The notes: generated by a model not told the origin, from the sequence alone. Shown: positions 51,967-63,340, counted from the stretch's first letter. The stretch: 64,000 nt of DNA from Isosphaera sp. (GCA_013822085.1 PNJV01000004.1:1-64000), one strand, 5' to 3'. Program-made: numbers and translations.

Positions 51967-52794
51967 TCAGGCGTCGTCGCCGTCGTCCTCAGCCTTGGCC
52001 TTGGCCTTGCGCGAGCGCGGCTTCTTGGCGGGCTTGCCGTTCTCGCCGTCCTTGCCGAAGAGCTCGGTCTCGGAAAAGAGCAGGCACGAGCAGCTGACGC
52101 AGCGCGTCATCCGCCCGCGCGACACCGACATGACCACCTCGGCCGGCAGCGACATCATGCACGAGCCGCACGAGTACTCGTGGGCGCGCAGGTCGAGCAC
52201 CTCCAGGGGCGCCATGGCGTCGTCGCCGTGCCTGCGGATCAGGTCCTCGAGCACGCGCAGCGCGTCGGCGGCGACCTCGGCCGCCAGGCTCGTTCGCTGG
52301 GACTGCAGCTCGCTCAGGCGGTCGCGCACCTCGGCCCGCTTCTCGTCGCGGTCGCGCTGGGCGCGCTCGACGATCGCGGCGCGGTCGGCCACCGACGCCG
52401 TCAGCTCGGCGGCGAGCTTCTCGGCCGAGTCGGTCTTCTCCATGGCCTCGAGCTGCTGCTTCTCCGCGGCGTCCTTGACCCCCTTGAGGTTGTTCACCTC
52501 GTTGAGGAACGCCGTGTACTCCTTGTTCGTCTTGGCCGAGTTCATCTGCTCGCGCAGCACACCCAGCCGGGCCTCGACGCGCTGGGCCTCCCCCTCGTGC
52601 CCCGCCGCCGTGGCCCGCAGCTGCTTGAGCTGCGCCGACGCCGCCGTCAGCTTGGTCTCCAGCTCCGCGTGCAGGCGCCGCTGCTCCTCCAGGAACCGCT
52701 CGGCGGCGTCCACGCGGCTGCGCAGCCCCCGCAGCTGCTGATCCACGCGGAACACACGGAGGAGTTTGGACGTCTCGTTCATCGCAGCGGTCAT
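51967..52794 (-). CDS. Coiled-coil protein with C-terminal C4 zinc ribbon
   Basis: The 275-residue protein (from ATG 52794; a start at 52824 is also open) has a long coiled coil of about 170 residues and then CGSC...CVSC separated by about 20 residues, as in the zf-RING_7/CT398-like family widespread in bacteria. A Lys-rich, acidic-ended tail follows. CT398 from Chlamydia interacts with sigma54 and secretion components; the function here is unknown. Cytoplasmic. Confidence 0.82.
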   Translation of the reverse strand: MTAAMNETSKLLRVFRVDQQLRGLRSRVDAAERFLEEQRRLHAELETKLTAASAQLKQLRATAAGHEGEAQRVEARLGVLREQMNSAKTNKEYTAFLNEVNNLKGVKDAAEKQQLEAMEKTDSAEKLAAELTASVADRAAIVERAQRDRDEKRAEVRDRLSELQSQRTSLAAEVAADALRVLEDLIRRHGDDAMAPLEVLDLRAHEYSCGSCMMSLPAEVVMSVSRGRMTRCVSCSCLLFSETELFGKDGENGKPAKKPRSRKAKAKAEDDGDDA

Positions 52795-52890
52795 CAATCG
52801 CAGTGTATCCGCGCAACGCGACAACTCAACGCCAGCCCGCGCCGCTCGGGCACCGCCGGCAGCGACCGAGCCCCGCCGCCCACCACGGCA

Positions 52891-54081
52891 TCAGGCCGCC
52901 CACACCCGAACAGCCAGGTACCAGAACGCGATCGGGCCGGCGATCAGCAGCGAATCGAGCACGTCGATCACACCCCCAAACCCGGGGACGATCCGCCCGG
53001 CGTCCTTGACGCCCGCGTCGCGCTTGAGCACGCTGGCCGACAGGTCCCCAAGCTGCCCGGCGATCGCCAGGCACACGCCCAACGCCAGCGCATCGGGCCA
53101 GCCGAGCACCCCAGCGACCCCCTGACGAGCGCCGGCCTCCGTCACGCCGGCGCCCCGGGCCATGGCCCCGCCGACCCACACCAGCCCCGCTGCCACGACG
53201 CACGAGGCAACCACGCCCCCCGCCAACCCCTCCCACGTTTTGCCGGGGCTCAGCCACGGGATCAGCTTGCGACGGCCGAAGAACGTCCCAGCGAAGTACG
53301 CCCCGATGTCGCACGCCTTGATCACCGCGATGACGCCGCCCATGACCCACGCCGAGTGCTCGGCGCGCAGGGCCATCAGGAAGCCGATGGTCATGCCCGC
53401 GTAGACGAACGCCAGCGCCGAGCCGGCCACCGCCCCCGCCGCCCCGCGCACGTCCTGACGACGCACCGCCGCGACCATCGACCCGAACACCACCGCCACC
53501 GCCGCGGTGGCCAGGAGCGCGCCCGCCGGCGCGGGCCCGGCCCACCCAGCGCCGCCCGCCTCTGACCGTGCGCCGATGCCGCCCCAACCCCACACCGACC
53601 ACCCGCGCGCCATCGCCGGCGACGCCGACACCCCCGCCGCAAAGACCCCCGCGATGGCCGAGACCGTCAGCGCCCTGGGCGAGGCCAGCAGCCCGACGCC
53701 GCGCATGAGCCTGGCCAGCTCCGTCCCCGCCCGGGCGCACAGGAGCACCATCACGCCCATGGTCAGCGCGCCCACCGGCACCCGCGCCCCGCCCAGCCCG
53801 GGCACCGCGACGCCGGCGATCGACTCGTCGGCCCACAGCAGGGCGGCGACCACCGCGATCATCAACGGCCCGAGCGTCAGCCGCCGGAGCATCCCCGCCC
53901 CGGCGCGCGTGCTGGGGCCGGCCACGACCGCCGGCGCCACACCCCCAACCACACGCCCCGCACCAACCACACCCCCCACACCCCCCGCACCGCCCGCGCT
54001 CACCCCAGCCACCACTTGGCGTCCCCCGCCGGCCCCACCCACCCCGCCGGCCCCTGCCACCCCGCCTGCTCCGGCAGCCAT
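52891..54081 (-). CDS. cdsA: Phosphatidate cytidylyltransferase
   Basis: Makes CDP-diacylglycerol, the branch point of phospholipid synthesis. It is a polytopic membrane protein with the CdsA signature SASVLKRDAGVKDAGRIVPGFGGVIDVLDS in part: the Lys-Asp and the Asp pair are present, with Phe in place of the usual His in PGHGG. A Gly/Val/Ala-rich N-terminal extension of about 60 residues precedes the first helix. ATG 54081 overlaps the uppS stop by one base; total 396 residues. Confidence 0.92.
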   Translation of the reverse strand: MAAGAGGVAGAGGVGGAGGGRQVVAGVSAGGAGGVGGVVGAGRVVGGVAPAVVAGPSTRAGAGMLRRLTLGPLMIAVVAALLWADESIAGVAVPGLGGARVPVGALTMGVMVLLCARAGTELARLMRGVGLLASPRALTVSAIAGVFAAGVSASPAMARGWSVWGWGGIGARSEAGGAGWAGPAPAGALLATAAVAVVFGSMVAAVRRQDVRGAAGAVAGSALAFVYAGMTIGFLMALRAEHSAWVMGGVIAVIKACDIGAYFAGTFFGRRKLIPWLSPGKTWEGLAGGVVASCVVAAGLVWVGGAMARGAGVTEAGARQGVAGVLGWPDALALGVCLAIAGQLGDLSASVLKRDAGVKDAGRIVPGFGGVIDVLDSLLIAGPIAFWYLAVRVWAA

Positions 54082-54962
54082 CACGCGTGCCCCCCCTGGC
54101 CGGCGTCGGCGACCGACCCCCGGCACGTCAGGCCGCCGAAGCGTCGGTCGCGCCGCGCGTACTGGCGGATCGCCTCCCGCAGGGCCTCGGCGTCGAAGTC
54201 CGGCCAGAGCGTCTCGGTGACGTACAGCTCGGCGTACGAGAGCTGCCAGAGCAGGAAGTTGCTCACGCGCATCTCCCCGCCGGTGCGGATGAGCAGGTCC
54301 GGGTCGGGCAGGGCCGCCTCAGCGGTCTGGAGCCGCGCGGCCAGCGCAGCCTCGTCGATGGCCCCGACCTCCAGCCGACCCAGGGCCACCTCCTGGGCCA
54401 GCGCCCGCGCCGCGGCGGCGATCTCCGACCTGGAGCCGTAGTTCATCGCCAGGCACACCGTGGCCCGCTGGTGCCCCGCCGTGACCCGCTCGACGCGCTC
54501 CAGCGCCGCGCGCACCGGCGCCGGCAGCCCGGCCCGGTCGCCGATCTGCACCAGCCGCACCCGCTGGCGCACCAGCATCGCCTCGACGGCCAGCAGGTAC
54601 TCCCCCGAGAGCCCCATGAGCATCTCGACCTCGTCGGGCGGCCGCTTCCAGTTCTCGCTGGAGAACGAGTACAGCGTCAGGTGCCGCACGCCGATCTGGA
54701 CCGCCTCGGTGACCACGCCGATGGCCGCCTCGGCCCCGCTGCGGTGCCCGATGGCCCGCGCCAAACCCTTCTGAGACGCCCACCGGCCGTTGCCGTCCAT
54801 GATGATCGCGATGTGCCGCGGGATCCGCCCCGGGTGCACGTCGGGCAGGCGCTCCATCGGCCTGGCCTCGGGGTTGAAGGCGGCGATGCCCTCCAGCGCG
54901 GCGCGCACCCCTCCGTCCCACGCCCGCGCCGCGCCCAGTTGCCGGTCCGCTGCTGTGCTCAC
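54081..54962 (-). CDS. uppS: Isoprenyl (undecaprenyl) diphosphate synthase
   Basis: A cis-prenyltransferase that makes the lipid carrier for peptidoglycan and O-antigen. The catalytic Asp is in IAIIMDGNGRWA (about 51-62), followed by GHRSGAEA, LTLYSFSSENWKRP, and the C-terminal DLLIRTGGEMRVSNFLLWQ and ELYVTETLWPDF. GTG 54962 has GGGAG upstream. 293 residues, about 40 longer than usual at the N-terminus. Coupled to cdsA, a common arrangement. Confidence 0.95.
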   Translation of the reverse strand: MSTAADRQLGAARAWDGGVRAALEGIAAFNPEARPMERLPDVHPGRIPRHIAIIMDGNGRWASQKGLARAIGHRSGAEAAIGVVTEAVQIGVRHLTLYSFSSENWKRPPDEVEMLMGLSGEYLLAVEAMLVRQRVRLVQIGDRAGLPAPVRAALERVERVTAGHQRATVCLAMNYGSRSEIAAAARALAQEVALGRLEVGAIDEAALAARLQTAEAALPDPDLLIRTGGEMRVSNFLLWQLSYAELYVTETLWPDFDAEALREAIRQYARRDRRFGGLTCRGSVADAGQGGHA

Positions 54963-55011
54963 GCCAGGCTCCCGATCCCTCCGTCGCCCACGCCCCGATG
55001 CGCACGCGGGC

Positions 55012-56888
<1,877 letters not shown>

Positions 56889-56937
56889 GCACGCCTCTGC
56901 GCGCCCCGGATCAGGCCCCGCTGCGCGCCGTGGCCGC

Positions 56938-57666
56938 TCAGGCCCCGGGGCCCGACGCCGCGGCCTCGGCTGCGCCCGCGCCGGCCCCCTCCGGCGTGCC
57001 CGCCAGCGCCCGGCCCCCGCCGCTGCGCCCCAGCACCACCACCAAGATCCCCACGCCCACAAGCAGGTGCAGGTCGGCCACGTTCGAGACGTACGGCCAG
57101 ACCTCCCCGCCGTTGCCCAGCGGGTCGAGCCCCCACGGGAAGCGGACCTTGGGCAGCGGGTGGATGAAGTCTCGCACGCACGCGTACACCACCCGGTCGT
57201 AGAGGTTGCCAAGCCCCCCCGCGACGACCAGCCCAAGCCCCACGTGCGTCCAGCGGTCCCGCGGCCCCGTCCCGCGCGCAAACAGGGCCAGCGCCCCGGA
57301 CACCGCCAGGGCCGTGAACGCTACGAACAGCACCCGCCGACCCGCCCCGACCCCGAAGACCGCCCCGGGGTTGAGCACCAGCGTCAGGTCCAGCAGCCCA
57401 GGCACCACGCGCACGGGCGCGTGCGTCGGCACCAGGGCCTGGATCGGAACCCCGGCGCGCTGCGCCGCCAGCACGTCCGAGCGCAGCACCGCCACCGGCG
57501 ACCCGGCCACCTTGCCAAAGGCCAGCCACTTGCTGGCCAGGTCGCTGACCAGCCCCAGCAGCACCACCGCCCCCAGCAGGGCCCAGGCCGGCGCGCTGGC
57601 CCCCGCCCGCGCCCCGGCCTGCCAGCCGGACGCACCCGCTGCGCGCTCGCCGCTGGCGGGGCTCAT
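56938..57666 (-). CDS. lspA: Lipoprotein signal peptidase (signal peptidase II)
   Basis: An aspartic membrane peptidase that removes signal peptides from lipoproteins. The two catalytic Asp are in GGLGNLYDRVVYACVRDFIH and YVSNVADLHLL. It has about four membrane helices. At 242 residues it is longer than the usual 165, owing to a periplasmic insert near 60-90 and an Ala/Gly tail. The gene overlaps the DksA-like gene by four bases. It is needed for the lipoproteins encoded elsewhere in this window. Confidence 0.93.
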   Translation of the reverse strand: MSPASGERAAGASGWQAGARAGASAPAWALLGAVVLLGLVSDLASKWLAFGKVAGSPVAVLRSDVLAAQRAGVPIQALVPTHAPVRVVPGLLDLTLVLNPGAVFGVGAGRRVLFVAFTALAVSGALALFARGTGPRDRWTHVGLGLVVAGGLGNLYDRVVYACVRDFIHPLPKVRFPWGLDPLGNGGEVWPYVSNVADLHLLVGVGILVVVLGRSGGGRALAGTPEGAGAGAAEAAASGPGA

Positions 57667-58640
57667 GCGCGGTACGACCGCCGCTCACGCTCGCGCGCCG
57701 CCTCGATCGAGTACCGCGTCCAGGGCAGCTCGTCGAGCCGCTCCTTGCTGATCGGCTTGCCCGTCACCTCGCAGATGCCGAAGGTCCCCTTCTCGATGCG
57801 CACCAGCGCGTCGTCGATCTCCTTGATCAGGTTCCGGTCCACCTGGGCAAGGTCCAGCGAGAGCGACTGGTCGTACGTGTCCGAGCCCTGCTCGGCGATG
57901 TGCTGCGGCACCGCCGAGAGCGCCCCGGAGCCGGCCGTCAGGGCCTGGTTCTCCATGTTCTGCACGTCGCCGGCCAGCAGCACACGCTTGCGCGTGAGCA
58001 GGTCCTTGTACCGATCGAGCTCCTTCTTGGGCAGGTGGGACTTGATCTCCTGCCCGTCGCCCACGCGCGTCAGCTGCGTCACCGGCACCGCGTTGGGGCC
58101 CGACGGGATCAGCGGCTTCCACTTCTTGCCCCCGGGCCCGAGCAGCGGGCCGCCCAGCCGCGGCATCTCGATCACCTTCTTGGGTTTGACCTTCTTGACC
58201 GGCTTGGGCGCCACCACCGTGATGCCCTTGGGCTTGGGCTTGCCCGCCTCGGTCGCGGGGGCGGCCGCGGCCTTGCTCGCCACGACGGGCGCCTTGACCG
58301 CGGCGTCCTTGGCCGGCGCCGGCTTGGTCTGGGCCGGCTTGGTCTGGGCCGGCTTGGTCGGCTGCGGCTTTGTTGTGGTAGCCGGCTTGCTGGCCGGCGG
58401 GGCCTTGGGCTTTGCTGCGGGCTTGACGGGCTTGGCCGGGGGCTTCTTGGTGGGGGCCGACGTCGCCGCGACCGCGGGCGCCTTGACCTTGGGCCCGCTG
58501 GGCGGGGCCGGCCTGGGAGCGCGCTTGGCCGCGGCCTGGGCGTTGGGCTTGCCGGGCTTCTTGGCGGCGGTCTTCACGGGCGAGCCGGGCCGCGCCGACC
58601 CCTTGCCGCTCCCCGACTTCTTCGCTTTGCTCTGGGCCAC
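57663..58640 (-). CDS. DksA/TraR-like protein without zinc ligands, long basic N-terminus
   Basis: The last 125 of 325 residues resemble DksA/TraR: the helical DRYKDLLTRKRVLLAGDV, SLSLDLAQVDRNLIKEIDDALVRIEKGTFGICEVTGKPI and RLDELPWTRYSIEAA in parts. The zinc finger is degenerate: Cys290 remains, but its partners are Thr293, Ser311 and Ala314. The first 200 residues are a Lys/Pro/Ala-rich low-complexity region with repeated TKPAQ, recalling histone H1-like tails. The start at GTG 58640 has GGTGGAG six bases ahead; GTG 58652 is possible. Translationally coupled to lspA. It may act on RNA polymerase or DNA. Confidence 0.85.
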   Translation of the reverse strand: MAQSKAKKSGSGKGSARPGSPVKTAAKKPGKPNAQAAAKRAPRPAPPSGPKVKAPAVAATSAPTKKPPAKPVKPAAKPKAPPASKPATTTKPQPTKPAQTKPAQTKPAPAKDAAVKAPVVASKAAAAPATEAGKPKPKGITVVAPKPVKKVKPKKVIEMPRLGGPLLGPGGKKWKPLIPSGPNAVPVTQLTRVGDGQEIKSHLPKKELDRYKDLLTRKRVLLAGDVQNMENQALTAGSGALSAVPQHIAEQGSDTYDQSLSLDLAQVDRNLIKEIDDALVRIEKGTFGICEVTGKPISKERLDELPWTRYSIEAARERERRSYRA

Positions 58641-58857
58641 GCGCAGCTCCACCGAGATAGTTGCTCACCGCGGGCTCGGCCCGCACCCCCCACCCCTCCA
58701 CCACCCACCACGCCCGCATCACGCCCAGCGGCAGCGTGCACACTGCGGCGTACCCGCGCCGTCGTGGGCAAGGGCCAAGCATATCCAAACCCCCACGCCG
58801 CGGCGGGCCCGGGCCGGACGCGCGCCCGAGGTCCGCCGCCCAGCCCGGCAAGCGCGC

Positions 58858-59661
58858 TCAGGGCCCCACGATCGCCGCGTAACGCGCCGAGACGGCCGCC
58901 CAATCGATCACGTTCATGAACGCGCCCAGGTAGTCGCTGCGCCGGTTCTGGTACTTGAGGTAGTAGGCGTGCTCCCACACGTCCACGCCCAGGATCGGCT
59001 CGGAGCCCCAGAAGTACAGGTCCTGCTGCCGCTCCGAGGCCGAGACCATCAGCCGCCCGCCGGGCATCGCCCGGTGCACCACCAGCCACGCCCAGCCGTT
59101 GCCCTCGACGGCGGCCGCCGTCGCCTTGAACTGACCCTCGAACTTCTCGAACGACCCGAAGTCCCGGTCGATCGCCGACAGCAGCGGCCCGGCGGGCCGG
59201 CCACCGCCCCCGGCCGAGGGCCCGGCCAGGGTGCCCCAGAACAGCGTGTGGTTGGCGTGCCCGGCCGCGTTGAACGCCAGCTCGCGCGTCCAGTGCCGGT
59301 ACAGCGCCGGCTCGATCGCCCCGTCGCGCAGCTCGCCGAGCTTCTTGAGCGCCGCGTTGAGGCCGTTGACGTACGCCTGGTGATGCCGGCCGTGGTGGAG
59401 CGTCATGGTCTGGGCGTCGATGTGCGGCTCGAGCGCCTCGGGCGCAAAGGGCAACGGCGGCAGCTCGAAGACGCCCTTCTGGGCCGAGTAGCCCAGCCGC
59501 TGGGCCCAGAAGTCGTCCACGGGCTTGCCCTGCCGCTCCTGGCCCCGGGCGCCGGCCCCGGCCAGCGCCGACGCCACCACCCCGGCGCTCATCACGCCCC
59601 CGACGCCCACCAGCCCCGCCGCCAGAGCCGCGCGCCGATCGATCCCCGCTGAGTCGTGCAT
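58858..59661 (-). CDS. Exported Fe/Mn superoxide dismutase
   Basis: Has the four metal ligands: His89 (TLHHGRHH), His138 (AGHANHTLFW), and the Asp and His of GVDVWEHAYYL. The N-terminal 45 residues form a signal peptide with a twin-arginine start (DRRAALAAGLVGVGG), so the enzyme is probably exported by Tat to protect the envelope. 267 residues. GGGAGGG precedes ATG 59661. The metal (Fe, Mn or cambialistic) is not assigned. Confidence 0.92.
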   Translation of the reverse strand: MHDSAGIDRRAALAAGLVGVGGVMSAGVVASALAGAGARGQERQGKPVDDFWAQRLGYSAQKGVFELPPLPFAPEALEPHIDAQTMTLHHGRHHQAYVNGLNAALKKLGELRDGAIEPALYRHWTRELAFNAAGHANHTLFWGTLAGPSAGGGGRPAGPLLSAIDRDFGSFEKFEGQFKATAAAVEGNGWAWLVVHRAMPGGRLMVSASERQQDLYFWGSEPILGVDVWEHAYYLKYQNRRSDYLGAFMNVIDWAAVSARYAAIVGP

Positions 59662-59740
59662 GATCAACCCTCCCGTTGTGCCCCCGCCCGGCCGACAATA
59701 CGCCCAACCGCTCCCACACCGGCCACCCTGCGCCACCACG

Positions 59741-60421
59741 ATGCACCCCCCGCCGAACCCCGAGCACGCCCCGCCCCTGCGCCTGGTGGCCCACACCGCC
59801 CACCTGGCCGTGATCGACAAGCCCCCCGGCCTGCTCTCGGTGCCGGGCAAGGGGCCACACAACCAGGTCTCGTGCGTCTCGCAGCTGCGCCGGCTCTTCC
59901 CCGGCGCCACCGGCCCGCTGGTCGTGCACAGGCTGGACATGGACACCTCGGGCCTGATGGTCATGGCCCTGGACGGGGCCACCCAGCGGGCCCTGTCGAT
60001 CGCCTTCCAGGAGCGCCGCGTGGAGAAGCGCTACACCGCCCTGGTCCTGGGCGTGCCGCCCCGCGACCGGGGGACCATCGACGTGCCCGTCCGCACCGAC
60101 TGGCCGCGCCGACCGCGCCAGATCGCCGACCCGCTCCACCGCCTCCCCGCCGTGACCCACTACTGGCTGCTCAGCGCCGAGATCGACCGCGCACGCCTGC
60201 GCCTGCGCCCCCAGACCGGCCGCACCCACCAGCTGCGCGTGCACTGCGCCCACATCGGCCACCCGATTCTGGGCGACCCGCTCTACAGCCCCCCCCACGC
60301 CCCAGCCCACGAGCACCCGCGCCTGATGCTCCACGCCGACCACCTGGCCTTCGACGACCCCCACACAGGCCGGCCCCTGGCGTTCGACAGCGCGCCCCGC
60401 TTCGAGCCGGTCGTCCCCTAA
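59741..60421 (+). CDS. RluA family RNA pseudouridine synthase
   Basis: The 226-residue enzyme has IDKPPGLLSVPGKGP, the catalytic motif HRLDMDTSGLMVMAL with the active Asp, and RLRPQTGRTHQLRVHCAHIGHPILGDPLY in parts, all diagnostic of RluA. It lacks the S4 domain of RluC/D and is short, nearest to RluA itself (23S and tRNA targets), but the target base cannot be fixed. ATG 59741 is the first start after the divergent SOD promoter region. Confidence 0.92.
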   Translation: MHPPPNPEHAPPLRLVAHTAHLAVIDKPPGLLSVPGKGPHNQVSCVSQLRRLFPGATGPLVVHRLDMDTSGLMVMALDGATQRALSIAFQERRVEKRYTALVLGVPPRDRGTIDVPVRTDWPRRPRQIADPLHRLPAVTHYWLLSAEIDRARLRLRPQTGRTHQLRVHCAHIGHPILGDPLYSPPHAPAHEHPRLMLHADHLAFDDPHTGRPLAFDSAPRFEPVVP

Positions 60422-60489
60422 ACTCCGCCCGCAGCAGGCTCGCCGCGCGGGCCGGTCGCTGACACAGCCGCACGGAGCCCACCCTCACC

Positions 60490-61536
60490 ATGGCATCGCT
60501 CTACACGCTGGAATTCGAGAAGCCCGTCCTGGCACTCGAACGCCAGATCGACGACCTCCAGGCCCAGCTGGCCCGGCCGACCCCCTCGCTCCCCGCCCCT
60601 GCCGCCCCCCAGGAGGCCCAGCCCTTGGCCGAGGCGCCGGCGCTCGAGCGCCGCCTGGCCGACCTGTGCGCCCAGCACGCCGCCCTCCTGGCCGAGACCT
60701 ACGCCCGGCTCTCCCCCTGGGAGACCGTCCGCGTGGCCCGCCACCCCAAGCGCCCCCAGACCCGCGACTACATCGACCGCGTCTGCACCGACTTTGCCGA
60801 GCTCCACGGCGACCGCCGCTTCGGCGACGACCCGGCGATGGTCACCGGCTTTGCCCGCGTCGGCGGGCACAAGGTCATGGTCGTGGGCCACCAGAAGGGC
60901 CGCACCACCCAGGAGAAGGTCGCCTGCCACTTCGGCTGCGCTCACCCCGAGGGATACCGCAAGGCCCTGGCCAAAATGAAGCTCGCCGAGAAGTACCGCG
61001 TCCCGGTCGTCACCTTCGTCGACACCCCCGGCGCCTACCCCGGCATCGGCGCCGAGCAGCGCGGCCAGGCCGAGGCCATCGCCGTCAACCTCCGCGAGAT
61101 GTCCGCCCTGCGCACGCCCGTGCTCTCGGTCATCATCGGCGAGGGGGGCTCCGGCGGGGCCCTGGGCATCGCCGTGGCCGACCGCGTGGCCATGCTCCAG
61201 CACGCCTGGTACTCGGTCATCTCCCCCGAGGGGTGCGCAGCGATCCTCTGGAAGCACTCCAACGAGCAGACCAACAACGCCGCCGCCCAGGCCCTCCGCC
61301 TGACCGCCCAGGACAACCTCCGCCTGGGCATCGTCGACGAGGTGCTCCCCGAGCCCCTCGGCGGCGCCCACCGCGACCCCACCGCCGCCGCCGCCGCCAT
61401 CCAACGCTGGATCCTGGCGACGCTCCCGGCCCTCAAGGCCGCCGACCCCGAGGCCCTCCTGGCTGCGCGCTACGACCGCTTCCGCGCCATGGGCAGGTAC
61501 ATCGAGAACCCCCCCGTGCCGGTGCCGGTCGCTTGA
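60490..61536 (+). CDS. accA: Acetyl-CoA carboxylase carboxyltransferase subunit alpha
   Basis: Transfers the carboxyl group from biotin to acetyl-CoA with AccD. It begins with the coiled-coil LEFEKPVLALERQIDDLQ and continues with the RHPKRPQTRDYIDR, FGDDPAMVTGFARVGG, TPGAYPGIGAEQRGQ and GEGGSGGALGIAVAD blocks that match AccA well. 348 residues, with a Pro/Ala linker at 30-45. accD is not nearby. Confidence 0.95.
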   Translation: MASLYTLEFEKPVLALERQIDDLQAQLARPTPSLPAPAAPQEAQPLAEAPALERRLADLCAQHAALLAETYARLSPWETVRVARHPKRPQTRDYIDRVCTDFAELHGDRRFGDDPAMVTGFARVGGHKVMVVGHQKGRTTQEKVACHFGCAHPEGYRKALAKMKLAEKYRVPVVTFVDTPGAYPGIGAEQRGQAEAIAVNLREMSALRTPVLSVIIGEGGSGGALGIAVADRVAMLQHAWYSVISPEGCAAILWKHSNEQTNNAAAQALRLTAQDNLRLGIVDEVLPEPLGGAHRDPTAAAAAIQRWILATLPALKAADPEALLAARYDRFRAMGRYIENPPVPVPVA

Positions 61537-61542
61537 CCACAC

Positions 61543-61580
61543 CCAGCACGCAGCGCCCAGCACGCAGCGCCCAGCACGCA
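61543..61580 (+). repeat. 14-bp tandem repeat between accA and tRNA-Thr
   Basis: Two perfect copies of CCAGCACGCAGCGC and a ten-base partial third copy lie just after the accA stop codon. No coding role. Confidence 0.85.
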
Positions 61581-61599
61581 CGCCTCACGCCGCGCAGCA

Positions 61600-61672
61600 A
61601 GCCACCCGCGGGACTCGAACCCGCGACCTGCGCTTTACGAAAGCGCCGCTCTACCAGCTGAGCTAGGGTGGC
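61600..61672 (-). tRNA. tRNA-Thr (CGT anticodon)
   Basis: A minus-strand cloverleaf with acceptor arms GCCACCC and GGGTGGC, D-arm TAGCTCAGCTGGTAGAGC, anticodon stem-loop GCGCT-TTCGTAA-AGCGC with CGT, and T-arm GGTTCGAGTCC. No CCA encoded. It lies between accA and hflX. Confidence 0.95.
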
Positions 61673-61768
61673 ACGCACGCACGGACGCGGCCGATCGCCG
61701 CCACAGGCGTGGCCAAAACCAAAGGCCGCCCGCGGCCCAAAGTCCACCGCCGACCCCGCCCGGGGGCT

Positions 61769-63232
61769 TCATTGGCTCTCAGGGGCCGGCTTCCAGCCCC
61801 GCGCCGGCGGCTCCTCGCCGGCGATCCGCATCTGCGCCCCGAGCGACCGCAGCTGATCGATCGGCCGCTGACCGATCACCACCCGCAGCGTCACCGAGCC
61901 GTTGCGGTAGGCCCGCCCGACCACACGCCCGCGCTTCTCCAGCGTGTCGACCGTGCGCGAGTCGCGCAGGTCCACCGTGATCTCCCGCTCGCGCTCCTCG
62001 CCGACGGCCATCGCCCGGATGGTCTGCCGGAGCCGGTCTATGCCCGGGTCGTCGGGCCGGTTGGCCTGCACGGCCATGGCCCCGGGCTCGCGCTGCTGCC
62101 ACACGAGCAGGGAGGCGTTGTCCTTGAGCTTGTCCACCTTGTTCAGGACGATCAGCCGCGCCGGCTCGCGCCACACGCCCCCCCCACCACCACCACCGCC
62201 GTCCCCATCCCCACCAGCACCGCCCTCGGCTGCCCCAGCCGAGCCGCCGCGCTTCTCCTCGGCCCTGCGGATCTCGCCAAAGAGCTCGGCCAGGGTCTGG
62301 TTGACCGTGCTCGCGTGCAGCTCGCACGCCGGGTCCGACACGTCCAGCACCACGATCAGCGCGTGCGCGTGCGTGGCCTCCTCCAGCGTGGCCCGGAAGG
62401 AGGCGATCAGGTGGTGCGGCAGGTCGCGCACGAACCCCACCGTGTCCGAGAGCATCGCGTTGACCCCGCCGCCAAGGTCCCACTCGCGCGTCCGCGTCAC
62501 CAGCGTGGCAAAGAGCCGGTCGTCGGCGTAGGCCCCGCCCTCGGTGAGCGTGTTGAAGAGCGTGGACTTGCCCGCGTTGGTGTACCCCACCAGCCCCACC
62601 GTGAAGTGGTCCACGTTGCGCAGGGCCACCATCCGCCGCTTGCGGTCCTGGATCTGGTCGATGCGCTTCTTGAGGGCCAGCCGCCGGCTCTGGGCCAGCC
62701 GCCGGTCGATCTCCAGCTGCTGCTCGCCCGGCCCGCGCGTGCCGATCCCGGCGATGCCCCCAGAGCCGACGATCCGCTCCAGGTGGCTCCACATGGCGCG
62801 CAGCCGCGGGTACGTGTACTCCAGCTGCGCAAGCTCCACCTGCAGCTTGGCCTCCGTCGTCGTCGCCCGCGAGGCGAAGATGTCCAGGATCAGCTCCGAC
62901 CGGTCGATCACCTTCCGCTCCACCGCTTCCTCGATGTTGGCGATCTGCCTCGGCGAGAGGTCGTGGTCGAAGATCACCGTGCCGGCCTCCAGCTGGGCGC
63001 ACAGCGCCTTGAGCTCGGCCAGCTTGCCCGTGCCGATGTACGTCCCGGCGTTGGGGCGCTCCAGCCGCTGCTCGAGGGTGCCCACGACGATCGCCCCGGC
63101 CTGCTCGGCCAGGGCCCGCAGCTCGCCGAAGGGGTCGCGCGCGTCGTAGACCGAGTCCGGCAGCCGCACCGCCGCCAGGACCGCCCGCTCGGACCTGACC
63201 CGGATCGCCTCGCGCTCATTCGAGACCGGCAT
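61769..63232 (-). CDS. hflX: GTPase HflX
   Basis: A ribosome-associated GTPase that splits stalled ribosomes. The N-terminal HflX domain has GTYIGTGKLAEL and ELAQLEYTYPRLRAMW, the linker GIGTRGPGEQQLEIDRR, and the G domain has G1 GYTNAGKST (216-224), G3 DTVGF and G4 NKVD (about 364-367). Between G3 and G4 there is a Gly-rich insertion with a run of Gly (about 329-352). ATG 63232 gives 487 residues; a GTG at 63280 is in frame but adds non-conserved sequence. Confidence 0.94.
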   Translation of the reverse strand: MPVSNEREAIRVRSERAVLAAVRLPDSVYDARDPFGELRALAEQAGAIVVGTLEQRLERPNAGTYIGTGKLAELKALCAQLEAGTVIFDHDLSPRQIANIEEAVERKVIDRSELILDIFASRATTTEAKLQVELAQLEYTYPRLRAMWSHLERIVGSGGIAGIGTRGPGEQQLEIDRRLAQSRRLALKKRIDQIQDRKRRMVALRNVDHFTVGLVGYTNAGKSTLFNTLTEGGAYADDRLFATLVTRTREWDLGGGVNAMLSDTVGFVRDLPHHLIASFRATLEEATHAHALIVVLDVSDPACELHASTVNQTLAELFGEIRRAEEKRGGSAGAAEGGAGGDGDGGGGGGGGVWREPARLIVLNKVDKLKDNASLLVWQQREPGAMAVQANRPDDPGIDRLRQTIRAMAVGEEREREITVDLRDSRTVDTLEKRGRVVGRAYRNGSVTLRVVIGQRPIDQLRSLGAQMRIAGEEPPARGWKPAPESQ

Positions 63233-63340
63233 GCCCTCAACCGTAGCGCCGCCGCTGGCTCGGCCACCGGGCTCGGCCACCGGGCTCAGGTCCGGCTCAG
63301 GTCCGCGCTGGAGGGCGCCTCCGCCCCGCGCTCGCTGCGC

